Shown: piece after piece, positions 61,901-64,000 of the stretch
Numbering within the stretch: position 1 is the first letter of the stretch
Layout of the letters: each line of letters starts with the position of its first letter
Assembly (NCBI GenBank): GCA_963971285.1
Contig: OZ020256.1
Coordinates: 808,501-872,500, forward strand
DNA length: 64,000 nucleotides
DNA from: Astropecten irregularis
Taxonomy: Eukaryota; Echinodermata; Asteroidea; Paxillosida; Astropectinidae
Direction: 5' to 3'
Translations under genes and position numbers: made by a program
Notes under the pieces: model-generated
Databases searched by the model: none
Told to the model about the DNA's origin: nothing
Seen by the model: only the letters and a program-made list of their open reading frames with translations

Positions 61901-63235
61901 AAAAAAAACCCACATCAACCATTGAGAAATTATCTCATGGTTGCAAAATCTTACAAAAGTGTCATCGTGTGAAAGGACACAAATGCTTGAGAGTGACCAA
62001 CGTCCATGGTGAATCCTTGAGAGATTTTGACCGAGGTTCAGACCCATGAGAGAATTTCTCAATGGTTGAGAGGTTTTTTTTAGCGTCGTGTGAAAATTCC
62101 TTTATATGCCAAATTCCTGATACACCCGATATATTAAACAACACACTATATAGCCGATTCAAGATATAATAAGCATACTGTGGAAGTTGTAGGCCGAAAA
62201 TCTAGTTTATGTTATACTTATTGGCACAGGAATCTCAACTGCATAAGTATAGGCCTAATGCAACATAATAGATGAAAAGTATATGATCATGGGATGGGAG
62301 TACCGATACCATGAGACAGATTTCATGAAGCACTAAGATTGATTTCATGTTTGGATTAATCCTAATTGCTAAGCAAAATGTGAAGTCCCAACACAAATCA
62401 CTATGATGATACTGACAACTCATGTTAAGATGAATCCTAGTGTTTGGTGAAATCCAGCCCTGTTCCGATATCCAAATGGAAAAAGACAAAAATGAAAATT
62501 TTGACTTTGACTTTTTGATTGAACATCACAACACGAGTCAATAATTGAAAGTTTCACTTACGTCTTCTTCTTCTTCTGCGGCACGCATCTGTGAAGAGAA
62601 CATAAGAAAAAGGGAGATTTAAGACCAGGCTTATATCGCTTCTCATCTGGGGCAATCGATTGCATATCAATAATTATCGCCTCTCTGTTCAGCCTCTACA
62701 GTTTGGCTTAAAGGTACAGTACAGGATTGGTAACATACCCAAACAGAAATGTTCACAGATTTACCTATAACTTTCTGGGTATGAAGATGGTGCTGTTAGA
62801 CACATACCGTTAACATATTTCCGCCTGAAATGGTACATTTATCCAGAAATTAGTAAAACAAAGACTGAAAACAGCTTTGATCTCGGGGGTAAAATCAAAA
62901 CCATTCTTCATGTTTCATAAGAAAAATTGCGTCGGATTTTCGCTATTTTCTCATGACTCAGATGTCCGATTGAGCTGAAATGTTCACAGGTTTATTAGTT
63001 CATGTACATGTTGGATCAGACAAAGTGAAAGTACTGTTCTGTGACCGTTACCAATCGTATCATGCCTTTGAAAGCGTCACACACCGAATAAAACTTTGCC
63101 TCGATAATTGTGTTTGAAATAATCATGCAGATCTACAGTGCATTATTTTTCAATCAATGATTTACCTGCAGGAAGAGAAGCACCCAATAGCAAAATCAAG
63201 AAGAGAACAAGCGCTAAGCTCGCGTTGTTGCCCAT
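25781..63235 (-). CDS. Giant secreted HYR/CCP/EGF/LamG/TSP1 mosaic protein, SVEP1-like core
   Basis: 49 coding exons with continuous phase give about 3,533 aa from the ATG at 59250, or about 3,531 from the distal ATG at 63235. Domain order: signal peptide, HYR, CCP2, HYR, CCP5, HYR, CCP3, HYR, CCP3, HYR, CCP2, HYR2, CCP, a 240-residue linker, GCC2/GCC3 x3, EGF x21, LamG, EGF2, TSP1, degenerate CCP, a second linker, GCC2/GCC3, stop at 25781. There is no transmembrane helix, so it should be secreted, acting in extracellular matrix or adhesion by analogy with SVEP1. Against vertebrate SVEP1 the von Willebrand A domain is missing, the front HYR/CCP array is expanded, and the C-terminus differs. 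Orthology to SVEP1 is inferred from domain order only. Confidence 0.88.
26202..26341. mobile_element. Palindromic MITE rich in 'gacgcgtcgca'
   Basis: Ends 'ggggccaatttcataaaac' and 'gctttatgaaatcggcccc' are inverted repeats. The interior 'gcgtcgcagcg' and 'gcgacgcgtcgca' segments are self-complementary. It is noncoding and lies in an intron of the mosaic gene. Confidence 0.75.
26492..28010 (-). other. Mosaic gene: second, diverged linker module
   Basis: Exons 27826-28010, 27316-27454 and 26492-26695, residues about 3302-3477. The first has C-x27-C-x5-C-x9-C with a helix-like QLVHQGINNVLTSNLQ, close to the spacing of the 240-residue linker. A beta-like TIRVNMKLESD follows, and the last part ends C-x2-G-x-V-x9-C-G before GCC2/GCC3. 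Here the module is split over three exons, in the first copy it is one exon. Confidence 0.7.
27560..27775 (+). mobile_element. tRNA-derived SINE, family 2, best tRNA head
   Basis: A box region 'ggcctagtgggtatggc' and B box 'ggttcgaatccc' are both well preserved, followed by 'acctgagccag', a T-run and the family 2 body. It lies in an intron of the mosaic gene, antisense to it. Confidence 0.8.
28320..28523 (-). other. Mosaic gene: degenerate CCP-like domain
   Basis: A 204-bp symmetric exon, residues about 3234-3301: CATVQPPTKGDLDC and CSISCWPGHTFS, then HCGPSSNYEW and FPKCT. Cysteine spacing is CCP-like, but the usual glycine-tyrosine segment is altered. Confidence 0.75.
28722..28910. repeat. 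Foldback repeat with 'cctagcaggatc' core, long copy
   Basis: 'cttggagttaggagggcctg' pairs with 'catgtcctcttaactccaag'. An inner palindrome 'cgaaggcttagagccttcg' lies between. 'gatgagcagtttacagcag' follows as in other copies. Confidence 0.7.
29052..29222 (-). other. Mosaic gene: thrombospondin type 1 repeat
   Basis: A 171-bp symmetric exon, residues about 3177-3233. WRDWSDWSVCSQSCQGG carries the W-x2-W-x2-W C-mannosylation motif and the C-x2-S-C-x2-G O-fucosylation motif. It ends CNTGPCPS. Human SVEP1 has no TSP1 that I recall. Confidence 0.93.
29272..29785. mobile_element. 5'-truncated non-LTR retrotransposon with internal inversion
   Basis: On the minus strand 29272-29450 encodes KIRVFMSLVLPVLLYGCERW and later LRRILGYHYHWSDRVSN, the C-terminal part of a LINE reverse-transcriptase ORF. 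On the plus strand 29453-29766 encodes LLRESQMRPITCMIRERQM, ARRILSMREPTG and AAWGMAIRRPKEYRLK, the next part of the same ORF, ending CSH-stop. The two halves are consecutive in the protein but opposite in direction, as made by twin priming. It fills most of the intron between the TSP1 and EGF exons. Confidence 0.85.
29853..30092 (-). other. Mosaic gene: two EGF domains after LamG
   Basis: One 240-bp exon, residues about 3097-3176: DDCASDPCQNGATC and DDCGTGASPCDNGGTC, each closing with C-x-C-p-x-G-f-x-G-x-x-C. Confidence 0.92.
30530..31711 (-). other. Mosaic gene: LamG/pentraxin-like domain (three exons)
   Basis: Exons 31477-31711, 30857-31047 and 30530-30727, residues about 2889-3096. Features: FTLTFWIRTN (first strand), DNHWHHVAISWNEHQPLLVI with YKDG (core of the fold), GGVFIVGTP, then FTGSISNVNLWDTPL, which is the pentraxin/LamG terminal motif. 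SVEP1 has a pentraxin-like domain at the same place. Confidence 0.9.
31291..31437. mobile_element. MITE family O, second copy
   Basis: Ends 'caggcatgcaactt' and 'aagttgcatgcctg' are perfect inverted repeats. It ends only 40 bp from the donor of a LamG exon (31477). Confidence 0.8.
31834..32646 (-). other. Mosaic gene: EGF array, last part before LamG
   Basis: Exons 32529-32646 and 31834-31967, residues about 2805-2888: VDHCKPNPCLHGSCING and the calcium-binding type DIDECLSHPC. Phases run 1-2 then 2-1, with introns inside EGFs. The intervening intron contains a GC-rich palindromic element at 32128-32416. Confidence 0.9.
32128..32416. mobile_element. GC-rich palindromic MITE
   Basis: 'ctgactggctgcagca' near the left end pairs imperfectly with 'cagccgcagccagacaa' at the right, and the interior is rich in 'gcagctgcagccgc'-type words. 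It is noncoding and intronic. Confidence 0.5.
32731..32950. mobile_element. MITE with 'tgtagtcttgg' termini
   Basis: The left end 'ctgtagtcttggttgcaagac' matches the reverse complement of 'gtcttggatccaagactaca' at the right. It lies next to the one-unit 96-bp MITE at 32967. Confidence 0.6.
32967..33085. mobile_element. 96-bp MITE, single-unit copy
   Basis: Ends 'ggctacatccgaatctg' and 'gcccgtttaggaaacagcc' and one copy of the 96-bp body ('gagctaggtctaggtcttcg', reverse orientation). It ends 25 bp from an EGF exon donor (33110). Confidence 0.75.
33110..36758 (-). other. Mosaic gene: EGF array, first part
   Basis: Exons 36543-36758 (2 EGF), 35598-36299 (6), 34985-35215 (2), 33587-34455 (8, the last split) and 33110-33257 (rest plus 1). 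Residues about 2083-2804. Many are calcium-binding type (DIDECQT, DVNECRSYPC, NINECLND) with the O-fucose consensus C-x4-(S/T)-C (CQNGGTC, CANGATC). Two exons of 702 and 869 bp encode several EGFs each without introns, unlike the one-domain-one-exon CCP part. Confidence 0.92.
34510..34830 (+). mobile_element. tRNA-derived SINE, family 3
   Basis: The head 'gcgttaggcactcgcctctc' to B-box-like 'ctgggttccatccc' is followed by 'gtgcgttggttctctcc', 'gggtttttctctaggttctc' and a tail 'aataaggatgattagcc'. A second copy at 56530-56830 has 'gggttcgatccc'. Confidence 0.7.
36895..37080. repeat. Abutting fragments of MITE families H and G
   Basis: 36895-37012 matches the family H elements at 14640 and 62316 ('agctaagcaaagtgtgatg', 'tttgtgaaatccaggggc'). 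37003-37080 is a partial family G element in reverse ('gctgcaacgcatcataagcc', 'gtttggtgaaatccaccc'). Confidence 0.6.
37224..38409 (-). other. Mosaic gene: three GCC2/GCC3 (ephrin-receptor-like) modules
   Basis: Exons 38248-38409, 37737-37898 and 37224-37385, each exactly 162 bp and phase 1-1, residues about 1921-2082. The pattern is CpaGqy......C..Cp.G.yq...g...C..Cp.G, as in CPSGHFSGTGLEPCSLCQ. The first exon ends with a GC donor (TTTAG|GCAAGT). Equal lengths suggest recent exon duplication. Confidence 0.9.
38897..39616 (-). other. Mosaic gene: 240-residue linker exon, uncharacterised module
   Basis: One 720-bp exon, residues about 1681-1920. It begins with a four-cysteine unit (C-x26-C-x6-C-x8-C) containing a predicted amphipathic helix (QQQIKEQFILLLNQ). 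A highly charged middle part follows, with NRRDERRR and the furin-type site HRTRR|S near residue 1831, then a beta-like ELTISFRVNR. It ends in C-x2-G-x-V-x8-C-G just before GCC2/GCC3. It is placed as the CCP-to-GCC2/GCC3 linker of SVEP1. A diverged second copy occurs at 26492-28010. Confidence 0.8.
39716..39958. mobile_element. MITE family E
   Basis: 'gagccaatttcacggccctg' at the left and 'catggctct' at the right, with the full internal sequence of the family ('tgtgattgttctttggctg', 'gaatatcaaaatgga', 'gctaagcaaattgttgtgct'). It is intronic. Confidence 0.75.
40094..40196. mobile_element. Small MITE with 'cagtgttgtag' termini
   Basis: 'cagtgttgtaggtc' and 'gactacaacactg' are inverted ends around 'gtctcgg' and 'gtctcaga' repeats. 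Confidence 0.6.
40274..40468 (-). other. Mosaic gene: CCP domain 16
   Basis: A 195-bp symmetric exon, residues about 1616-1680, with ECVEPPPPVNGAKACDRW and SMFCHENYDIPSG. It is the last CCP before the linker, as in SVEP1. Confidence 0.88.
40472..40497. repeat. AAAC microsatellite
   Basis: Six units of 'aaac' lie directly beside the CCP16 exon acceptor (40469). As read on the coding strand this is a GTTT run forming the polypyrimidine-like region. Confidence 0.85.
40591..40845. mobile_element. 255-bp whole-length palindromic MITE with TA duplication, copy 1
   Basis: Ends CACCGATCCGAC and 'atcggatcggtc' are inverted, flanked by TA. 'ttgtccggcaacaaaag' pairs with 'ttgttgccggacaaaag', and 'ccgccgcactct' with 'agagtgcggctg', so almost the whole element can fold. 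A copy of exactly equal length lies at 54216-54470. Confidence 0.85.
40980..41180. repeat. Minisatellite with 20- and 23-bp units
   Basis: About ten units of 'cttgggtcatcgaggcccaa', some with an extra 'cat', are in tandem. Frames across it are artefacts. Confidence 0.9.
41395..42477 (-). other. Mosaic gene: HYR domains 6-7
   Basis: Exon 42226-42477 is a whole HYR (VPPTLLVCPGSLSG to SYVFSDSAGNSVEC). Exons 41993-42078 and 41395-41551 form a second, more diverged HYR split by a phase-0 intron. Residues about 1451-1615. Two adjacent HYR domains before a CCP are also the arrangement in SVEP1. Confidence 0.85.
41750..41935. mobile_element. MITE family Q ('gaggttattcac'), copy 1
   Basis: Shares 'atagaggttattcac', 'catgtgattggttgtcaag' and 'cacgtgtgcaatcattgtgc' with the copy at 50759-50936. 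The right end has decayed. Confidence 0.65.
42585..43150. repeat. 29-bp minisatellite
   Basis: A core of about ten near-identical 29-bp units ('gcattattcatgagctactt' plus 'taaaaacat') at 42670-42965 is flanked by increasingly diverged units on both sides. It lies in the intron before the CCP15 donor, ending about 15 bp from the exon (43166). Confidence 0.92.
43166..44093 (-). other. Mosaic gene: CCP domains 14-15
   Basis: Exons 43896-44093 and 43166-43384, residues about 1312-1450. The 5' part of the first exon and its acceptor are duplicated upstream at 44238-44389 without a donor (see the 296-bp duplication). A two-unit MITE (43630-43844) lies in the intron between them. Confidence 0.9.
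43630..43844. mobile_element. 96-bp MITE, two-unit copy
   Basis: Ends 'ggctgcatctgaatctg' and 'tttcggacacagcc'. Two body units begin 96 bp apart (43651 and 43747). A 'tca' at both flanks may be a target duplication. Confidence 0.75.
43942..44533 (-). repeat. Exact 296-bp tandem duplication with a decoy half exon
   Basis: Copies 43942-44237 and 44238-44533 appear identical base for base. Each has the acceptor and first 152 bp of the CCP14 exon plus about 144 bp of intron. Only the left copy continues into the second half of the exon and its donor. In the transcribed direction the incomplete copy comes first. Use of its acceptor would run into intron and stop at about 44157. Confidence 0.9.
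44701..44943 (-). other. Mosaic gene: HYR domain 5
   Basis: A 243-bp symmetric exon, residues about 1231-1311: SPHFTSCPLDLTIYTSG at the start and SVSCSAEDAAGNRATC at the end. Confidence 0.92.
44997..45016. repeat. CT microsatellite
   Basis: A short run of CT dinucleotides lies about 55 bp from the HYR5 acceptor. Confidence 0.8.
45408..46779 (-). other. Mosaic gene: CCP domains 11-13
   Basis: Exons 46564-46779, 46140-46331 and 45408-45608, residues about 1028-1230. Motifs include CNFTCNPGYTLHG, CNWHCPYGYSVVG and CFLRCSHSGYRVD. The intron between the last two exons contains a 98-bp tandem repeat (45720-46065). Confidence 0.9.
45720..46065 (+). repeat. 98-bp tandem repeat derived from a SINE head
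   Basis: 'aactcag' recurs at 45725, 45823, 45921 and 46019, an exact 98-bp period. Each unit has 'actggtatggtattccaaag' and 'ggttcctggttcaactcc', which resemble the A- and B-box head of the family 1 SINE at 53560-53733. Confidence 0.85.
47075..47634 (-). other. Mosaic gene: HYR domain 4 (two exons)
   Basis: Exons 47499-47634 and 47075-47193, residues about 943-1027: PPVFNDSCPVYYSQ at the start, TRVTYIATDATMNTRNC at the end. The internal intron is phase 2. Confidence 0.9.
47850..47985 (-). mobile_element. Family 1 SINE, minus orientation
   Basis: The minus strand has 'aactatcttt'-type flanks, a B-box-like 'ggtttgaaatccta' and the family's 'ttttctttgttcacttttca' tail. It is diverged and intronic. 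Confidence 0.6.
48080..49467 (-). other. Mosaic gene: CCP domains 8-10
   Basis: Exons 49243-49467, 48654-48845 and 48080-48274, residues about 739-942, one CCP per exon (for example CNISCQDGYTLS, CSFVCRHGY and CSFECNDGYSLN). The introns hold a family E MITE (48894-49112) and an AAAC-rich microsatellite near 48325-48375. Confidence 0.9.
48894..49112. mobile_element. MITE family E, copy beside the CCP9 exon
   Basis: 'ggggccaatttgcc' at the left and 'cttcatgaagttgtccc' at the right with the family core ('cacttgtgattgttctttgg'). The left subterminal part is deleted. Confidence 0.7.
49929..50645 (-). other. Mosaic gene: HYR domain 3 (two exons)
   Basis: Exons 50545-50645 and 49929-50097, residues about 649-738: PPTLRCPSDITLFAGQG at the start and YRLVYSAQDSSDNSATCEV at the end. 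The internal intron is phase 0. Confidence 0.9.
50229..50362. mobile_element. MITE family O, third copy
   Basis: 'caggcatgcaacttggac' and 'gttgcatgcatg' ends with the core 'atcagctgatccaagg'. Confidence 0.7.
50759..50936. mobile_element. MITE family Q, complete copy
   Basis: 'atagaggttattcac' and 'gtgaataacctctat' are perfect inverted ends; 'ggccgtcaagc' and 'gcttgacggcc' are subterminal inverted repeats. Confidence 0.75.
51645..51770. repeat. Foldback repeat fragment ('gatcgaaatgcg')
   Basis: 'ccctcccaactccaagca' and 'gatgagcagtttgcagcag' match the 28722-28910 element. Only the right half is kept. Confidence 0.6.
52188..52313. mobile_element. MITE family G, complete copy
   Basis: 'ggggtggatttcaccaaac' and 'cttcgtgaaatggacccc' are inverted ends. 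'gatgcattgcagccct' and 'gatgggttatctta' are the family core. Confidence 0.75.
53560..53733 (+). mobile_element. Family 1 SINE
   Basis: 'ggcttctgactgccaaac' at the start, a B box 'ggtttgaatccc' and the tail 'cttctttgttcacttttcaa' match the copy nested at 13263-13430. Confidence 0.7.
54216..54470. mobile_element. 255-bp palindromic MITE with TA duplication, copy 2
   Basis: Ends CACCGATCTGAT and 'gtcggatcggtc' flanked by TA (54214-54215, 54471-54472). The interior is again self-complementary around 'ttgtccggcaacaaaag'. Confidence 0.85.
54689..54937 (-). other. Mosaic gene: HYR domain 2
   Basis: A single 249-bp exon, residues about 232-314, starting SLTCPDNIKVYAES and ending IEYAATDAAGNTGTCSF, the typical HYR end. 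Symmetric phase 1-1. Confidence 0.92.
55438..56428 (-). other. Mosaic gene: CCP domains 1-2
   Basis: Exons 56252-56428 and 55438-55605, each a complete symmetric phase 1-1 CCP/sushi module with four cysteines and a final tryptophan-bearing segment (RWTGSTPTC; RWTGSPWTC). Residues about 117-231. Confidence 0.9.
55955..56171 (+). mobile_element. tRNA-derived SINE, family 2
   Basis: 'agctcggtagcctagcag', B box 'gggttcgaattcc', 'acctgagccagc' and the end 'gggcaagcctaatttgcat'. The same end phrase occurs at 55896, so a second fragment precedes it. Confidence 0.75.
56530..56830 (+). mobile_element. tRNA-derived SINE, family 3, second copy
   Basis: 'gcgttaggcactcgcctctc', B box 'gggttcgatccc' and 'taaggatgactagcc' match 34510-34830. 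Confidence 0.7.
57215..57327. mobile_element. Short foldback element ('gtttgggacc')
   Basis: 'gtttgggaccggaggtcctg' pairs imperfectly with 'cacagggtcccaaac'. It is noncoding. Confidence 0.6.
57556..57998. mobile_element. Large palindrome with arms of about 190 bp
   Basis: The left arm phrases 'aatttcgacaaatttgtcgc', 'ggaagactccatacatt', 'caaacctatatatacgaag' and 'gaacttgaccgaat' recur reverse-complemented and in reverse order in the right arm, about a centre near 57775. It lies in the intron that splits HYR1. Confidence 0.85.
58885..59015. repeat. Foldback repeat fragment before the proximal promoter
   Basis: 'gctaggatagtaacgcgtcagg', 'gtaactccgagtattt' and 'gatgagcagtttgctgca' match the 28722-28910 family. 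Confidence 0.6.
59175..59250 (-). other. Mosaic gene: proximal alternative signal-peptide exon
   Basis: ATG at 59250 in a strong context (G at -3, G at +4) starts MGGVVTTFFAVATVVCIFF, a hydrophobic signal peptide. It ends at a donor (CCTC|GTAAGT) in phase 1, the same as the distal exon, so splicing to 58514 gives SVPPVDRTPP. A TATA box lies at 59405-59411. An upstream ATG at 59324 opens an overlapping frame, which could lower translation. Confidence 0.7.
59405..59411 (-). promoter_or_regulatory. TATA box of the proximal promoter
   Basis: TATAAAA on the minus strand, about 155 bp upstream of the proximal ATG. The start site would be near 59378, within 'cactgatcagtg'. Confidence 0.55.
59596..59834. 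mobile_element. MITE family E, best-preserved copy
   Basis: 'gtcaatttcataaaactgtt' with 'aagcacaaaacattgctaag' at the left is the near-perfect inverse of the right end 'gctaagcaaatttttgtgct' with 'taacagttttatgaaattgg'. It lies just upstream of the proximal TATA promoter (59405). Confidence 0.85.
60220..60863. mobile_element. Two MITE family G elements flanking a short unknown frame
   Basis: 60220-60342 has the family left end and core but a truncated right end. 60718-60863 is complete ('gggttcgatctcaccaaag' to 'cgtgaaatcgacccc'). Confidence 0.7.
60505..60716 (+). other. Short plus-strand frame with signal-peptide-like start
   Basis: ATG at 60505 opens MGNSLTLYVVISCCLGGISC, a plausible signal sequence, then a short polar stretch before the frame enters the MITE at 60718. 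In another frame 60650-60715 reads DDRPPRAHGHVKYIQDKLYY, which looks protein-like. I recognise neither and see no splice sites tying them together. It lies in the mosaic gene's first intron, antisense. Confidence 0.2.
60900..61240. mobile_element. MITE family L, copy 1
   Basis: 'cttaaaggcaatacatg' and 'tatgatattaccttttaa' are inverted ends. The interior ('cagatttacctataacttac', 'tttatccagaaaa', 'ctgaaattttcacaga') matches 62711-63073. Confidence 0.65.
61885..62096. mobile_element. MITE with 'ttttcacacaacgct' termini
   Basis: 'ttttcacacaacgctaaaa' and 'tttagcgtcgtgtgaaaa' are inverted ends; 'aaccattgagaaatt' and 'aatttctcaatggtt' are subterminal inverted repeats. It is noncoding. Confidence 0.8.
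62316..62460. mobile_element. MITE family H
   Basis: 'agatttcatgaagcactaag' and 'agtgtttggtgaaatcc' are inverted ends; 'aattgctaagcaaaatgtga' is the family core. It ends about 100 bp from the putative microexon. Confidence 0.7.
62562..62588 (-). other. Possible 27-bp microexon encoding an arginine run
   Basis: A good acceptor (TTCACAG) and donor (GAC|GTAAGT) enclose 27 bases in phase 1. Inclusion after the distal exon would add nine residues ending in six arginines, before PVDRTPP. The frame is kept either way, so it could be a cassette exon. The AGA repeat makes a chance match possible. Confidence 0.35.
62711..63073. mobile_element. MITE family L, copy 2
   Basis: 'aaaggtacagtacaggattg' and 'caatcgtatcatgccttt' are the inverted ends. 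It lies about 90 bp from the distal signal-peptide exon. Confidence 0.65.
63166..63235 (-). other. Mosaic gene: distal signal-peptide exon
   Basis: ATG at 63235 opens a typical signal peptide (MGNNASLALVLFLILLLG, ending ASLPA) that stops at a good donor, GCAG|GTAAAT, in phase 1. That phase matches the next common exon (58385-58514), giving AVDRTPP. A TATA-like TTTATAAG lies at 63306-63313. Confidence 0.75.
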
Positions 63236-63731
63236 CCTCCTTGGTAGATAGAATGAGCACTGTGATGGTGGTTGCTATAGCCTGCCCCATATAACTACTT
63301 GCCTGCTTATAAACGTGTTGCGCAATGGGGACCGGATAAAAGGCCTATTATGTACGATTTTGTTATGTTGAAATTATATACATTATACCACAAGGTGCTG
63401 GTAAATGCCGAATTTCTGATACGCGTCATGAGTTCCTGAATCGAACAAAAAAAAAGGATCCTGGCTTATTCACGAAAAACATTCACCTTGCGTGAAAAAA
63501 TCAGCACACCGAGGCCATGTTGTGTATAATGTGCCATTGTCTGACATACACACTGTATGGTATAGGGTTGTATTACTCAAGGAAATGTTTGGGATCAGTG
63601 TTACGTCTGTCGCAATACAGTGCCAGATCATCGCCAAGAAGGTTTCGGCCTCAAAAAATCTCAACTTTCTCGACTTTTACTTGGCGGGAATCGAATACTT
63701 ATTTGAAGTTAAACCGGCAGCACCTGTCAGC
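63236..63731. promoter_or_regulatory. Head-to-head intergenic region
   Basis: Only 496 bp separate the distal ATG of the mosaic gene (minus) from the ATG of the JmjC-like gene (plus). The mosaic-gene side has a TATA box at 63306-63313. No TATA box was seen for the plus-strand gene. The two genes may share regulatory sequence. Confidence 0.5.
63306..63313 (-). promoter_or_regulatory. TATA box of the distal promoter
   Basis: TTTATAAG on the minus strand lies about 70 bp upstream of the distal ATG. Transcription would be expected to start near 63280. Confidence 0.5.
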
Positions 63732-64000
63732 ATGACACTATCACGTGCTCTTATCTTGATCTGTACGGTAGTTGCAACTCAAGCAAGTGAGGATGTTTCC
63801 TCATCTCATCTCATAGACCCAGTTTCCTCCTTAGTAACATCACCAAGGCCTGGTCATCTCAAGCCTCTAGGATCTGAATCCATCCGCCACCCCGTGTTAG
63901 TCATACACGAGTTCCCCACGCCGATGGATTTCTTCCTCAGTTACGTCTACCCATCCATCCCTGTCATCATCAAGGATGGAGCCAAGCGCTCACCGGCTTT
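63732..64000 (+). CDS. Secretory JmjC/cupin-like protein, 5' end only
   Basis: ATG at 63732 (A at -3) opens a frame that runs off the window, 89 codons visible. It starts with a signal peptide (MTLSRALILICTVVATQAS), then a serine-rich spacer, then HPVLVIHEFPTPMDFFLSYV and PSIPVIIKDGAKRSPAF. The pattern of an F-h-x-x-hh-x-P-x-hPVhhxG/DxA segment is typical of the N-terminal side of JmjC (cupin-8) 2-oxoglutarate/Fe(II) oxygenase domains, including secretory-pathway members. The metal-binding HxD motif would lie beyond the window. Reaction and substrate cannot be assigned. Confidence 0.6.
   Translation, partial: MTLSRALILICTVVATQASEDVSSSHLIDPVSSLVTSPRPGHLKPLGSESIRHPVLVIHEFPTPMDFFLSYVYPSIPVIIKDGAKRSPA

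Noticed and set aside
1..64000. CRISPR arrays, bacterial operons or riboswitches
   Set aside because: The window is eukaryotic; all regular short repeats lack spacer structure and are minisatellites or microsatellites.

Overview
The window is intron-rich, AT-rich animal nuclear DNA packed with short non-autonomous transposons and tRNA-derived SINEs. Gene content (calnexin, a giant CCP/HYR/EGF/LamG/TSP1 mosaic protein, a secretory JmjC-like protein) and repeat style suggest a marine invertebrate deuterostome, most likely an echinoderm. That placement is an inference. Many open frames here have no ATG or are antisense shadows. The gene models below were built by hand from splice sites, intron phase and family conservation.

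Layout. 1-8.4 kb: no coding gene recognised; diverged tandem repeats, a CpG-rich promoter-like island at 3.5-4.1 kb, transposon fragments and a 21-bp minisatellite. 8.4-22.7 kb, minus strand: a complete calnexin gene with 17 coding exons (predicted 601 aa, all phases consistent), plus a probable noncoding first exon and a promoter carrying a near-consensus ER-stress element. 22.7-25.8 kb: intergenic, repeat-rich. 25.8-63.2 kb, minus strand: one very large secreted mosaic gene. I recover 49 coding exons with unbroken phase (predicted about 3,530 aa): signal peptide, seven HYR and sixteen CCP/sushi domains, an uncharacterised 240-residue linker, three GCC2/GCC3 modules, about 21 EGF, a LamG/pentraxin-like domain, two EGF, TSP1, a degenerate CCP, a second diverged copy of the linker, and a final GCC2/GCC3 module. 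63.7-64.0 kb, plus strand: the 5' end of a secretory JmjC/cupin-like gene, head-to-head with the mosaic gene.

The middle of the mosaic protein (CCP-HYR-HYR-CCP-linker-GCC2/GCC3-EGF-LamG) follows the core order of vertebrate SVEP1. It lacks the von Willebrand A domain, has a long HYR/CCP array in front, and ends differently. Most of its exons are symmetric phase 1-1, so they can be added or lost without breaking frame. The gene appears to have two alternative TATA promoters, each with its own signal-peptide exon joining the same second exon in the same phase. The most novel points are this architecture, the repeated four-cysteine linker module, the paired signal-peptide exons, an exact 296-bp duplication that makes a decoy half exon, a GC-AG intron, and several well-preserved transposon structures (a twin-primed LINE, a SINE nested in a MITE, large palindromes, and a MITE with a variable number of 96-bp units).

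Calnexin is an ER lectin chaperone for N-glycoproteins. The neighbouring mosaic protein is the kind of cysteine-rich secreted client that uses such chaperones, but nothing in the sequence shows a functional link between them.
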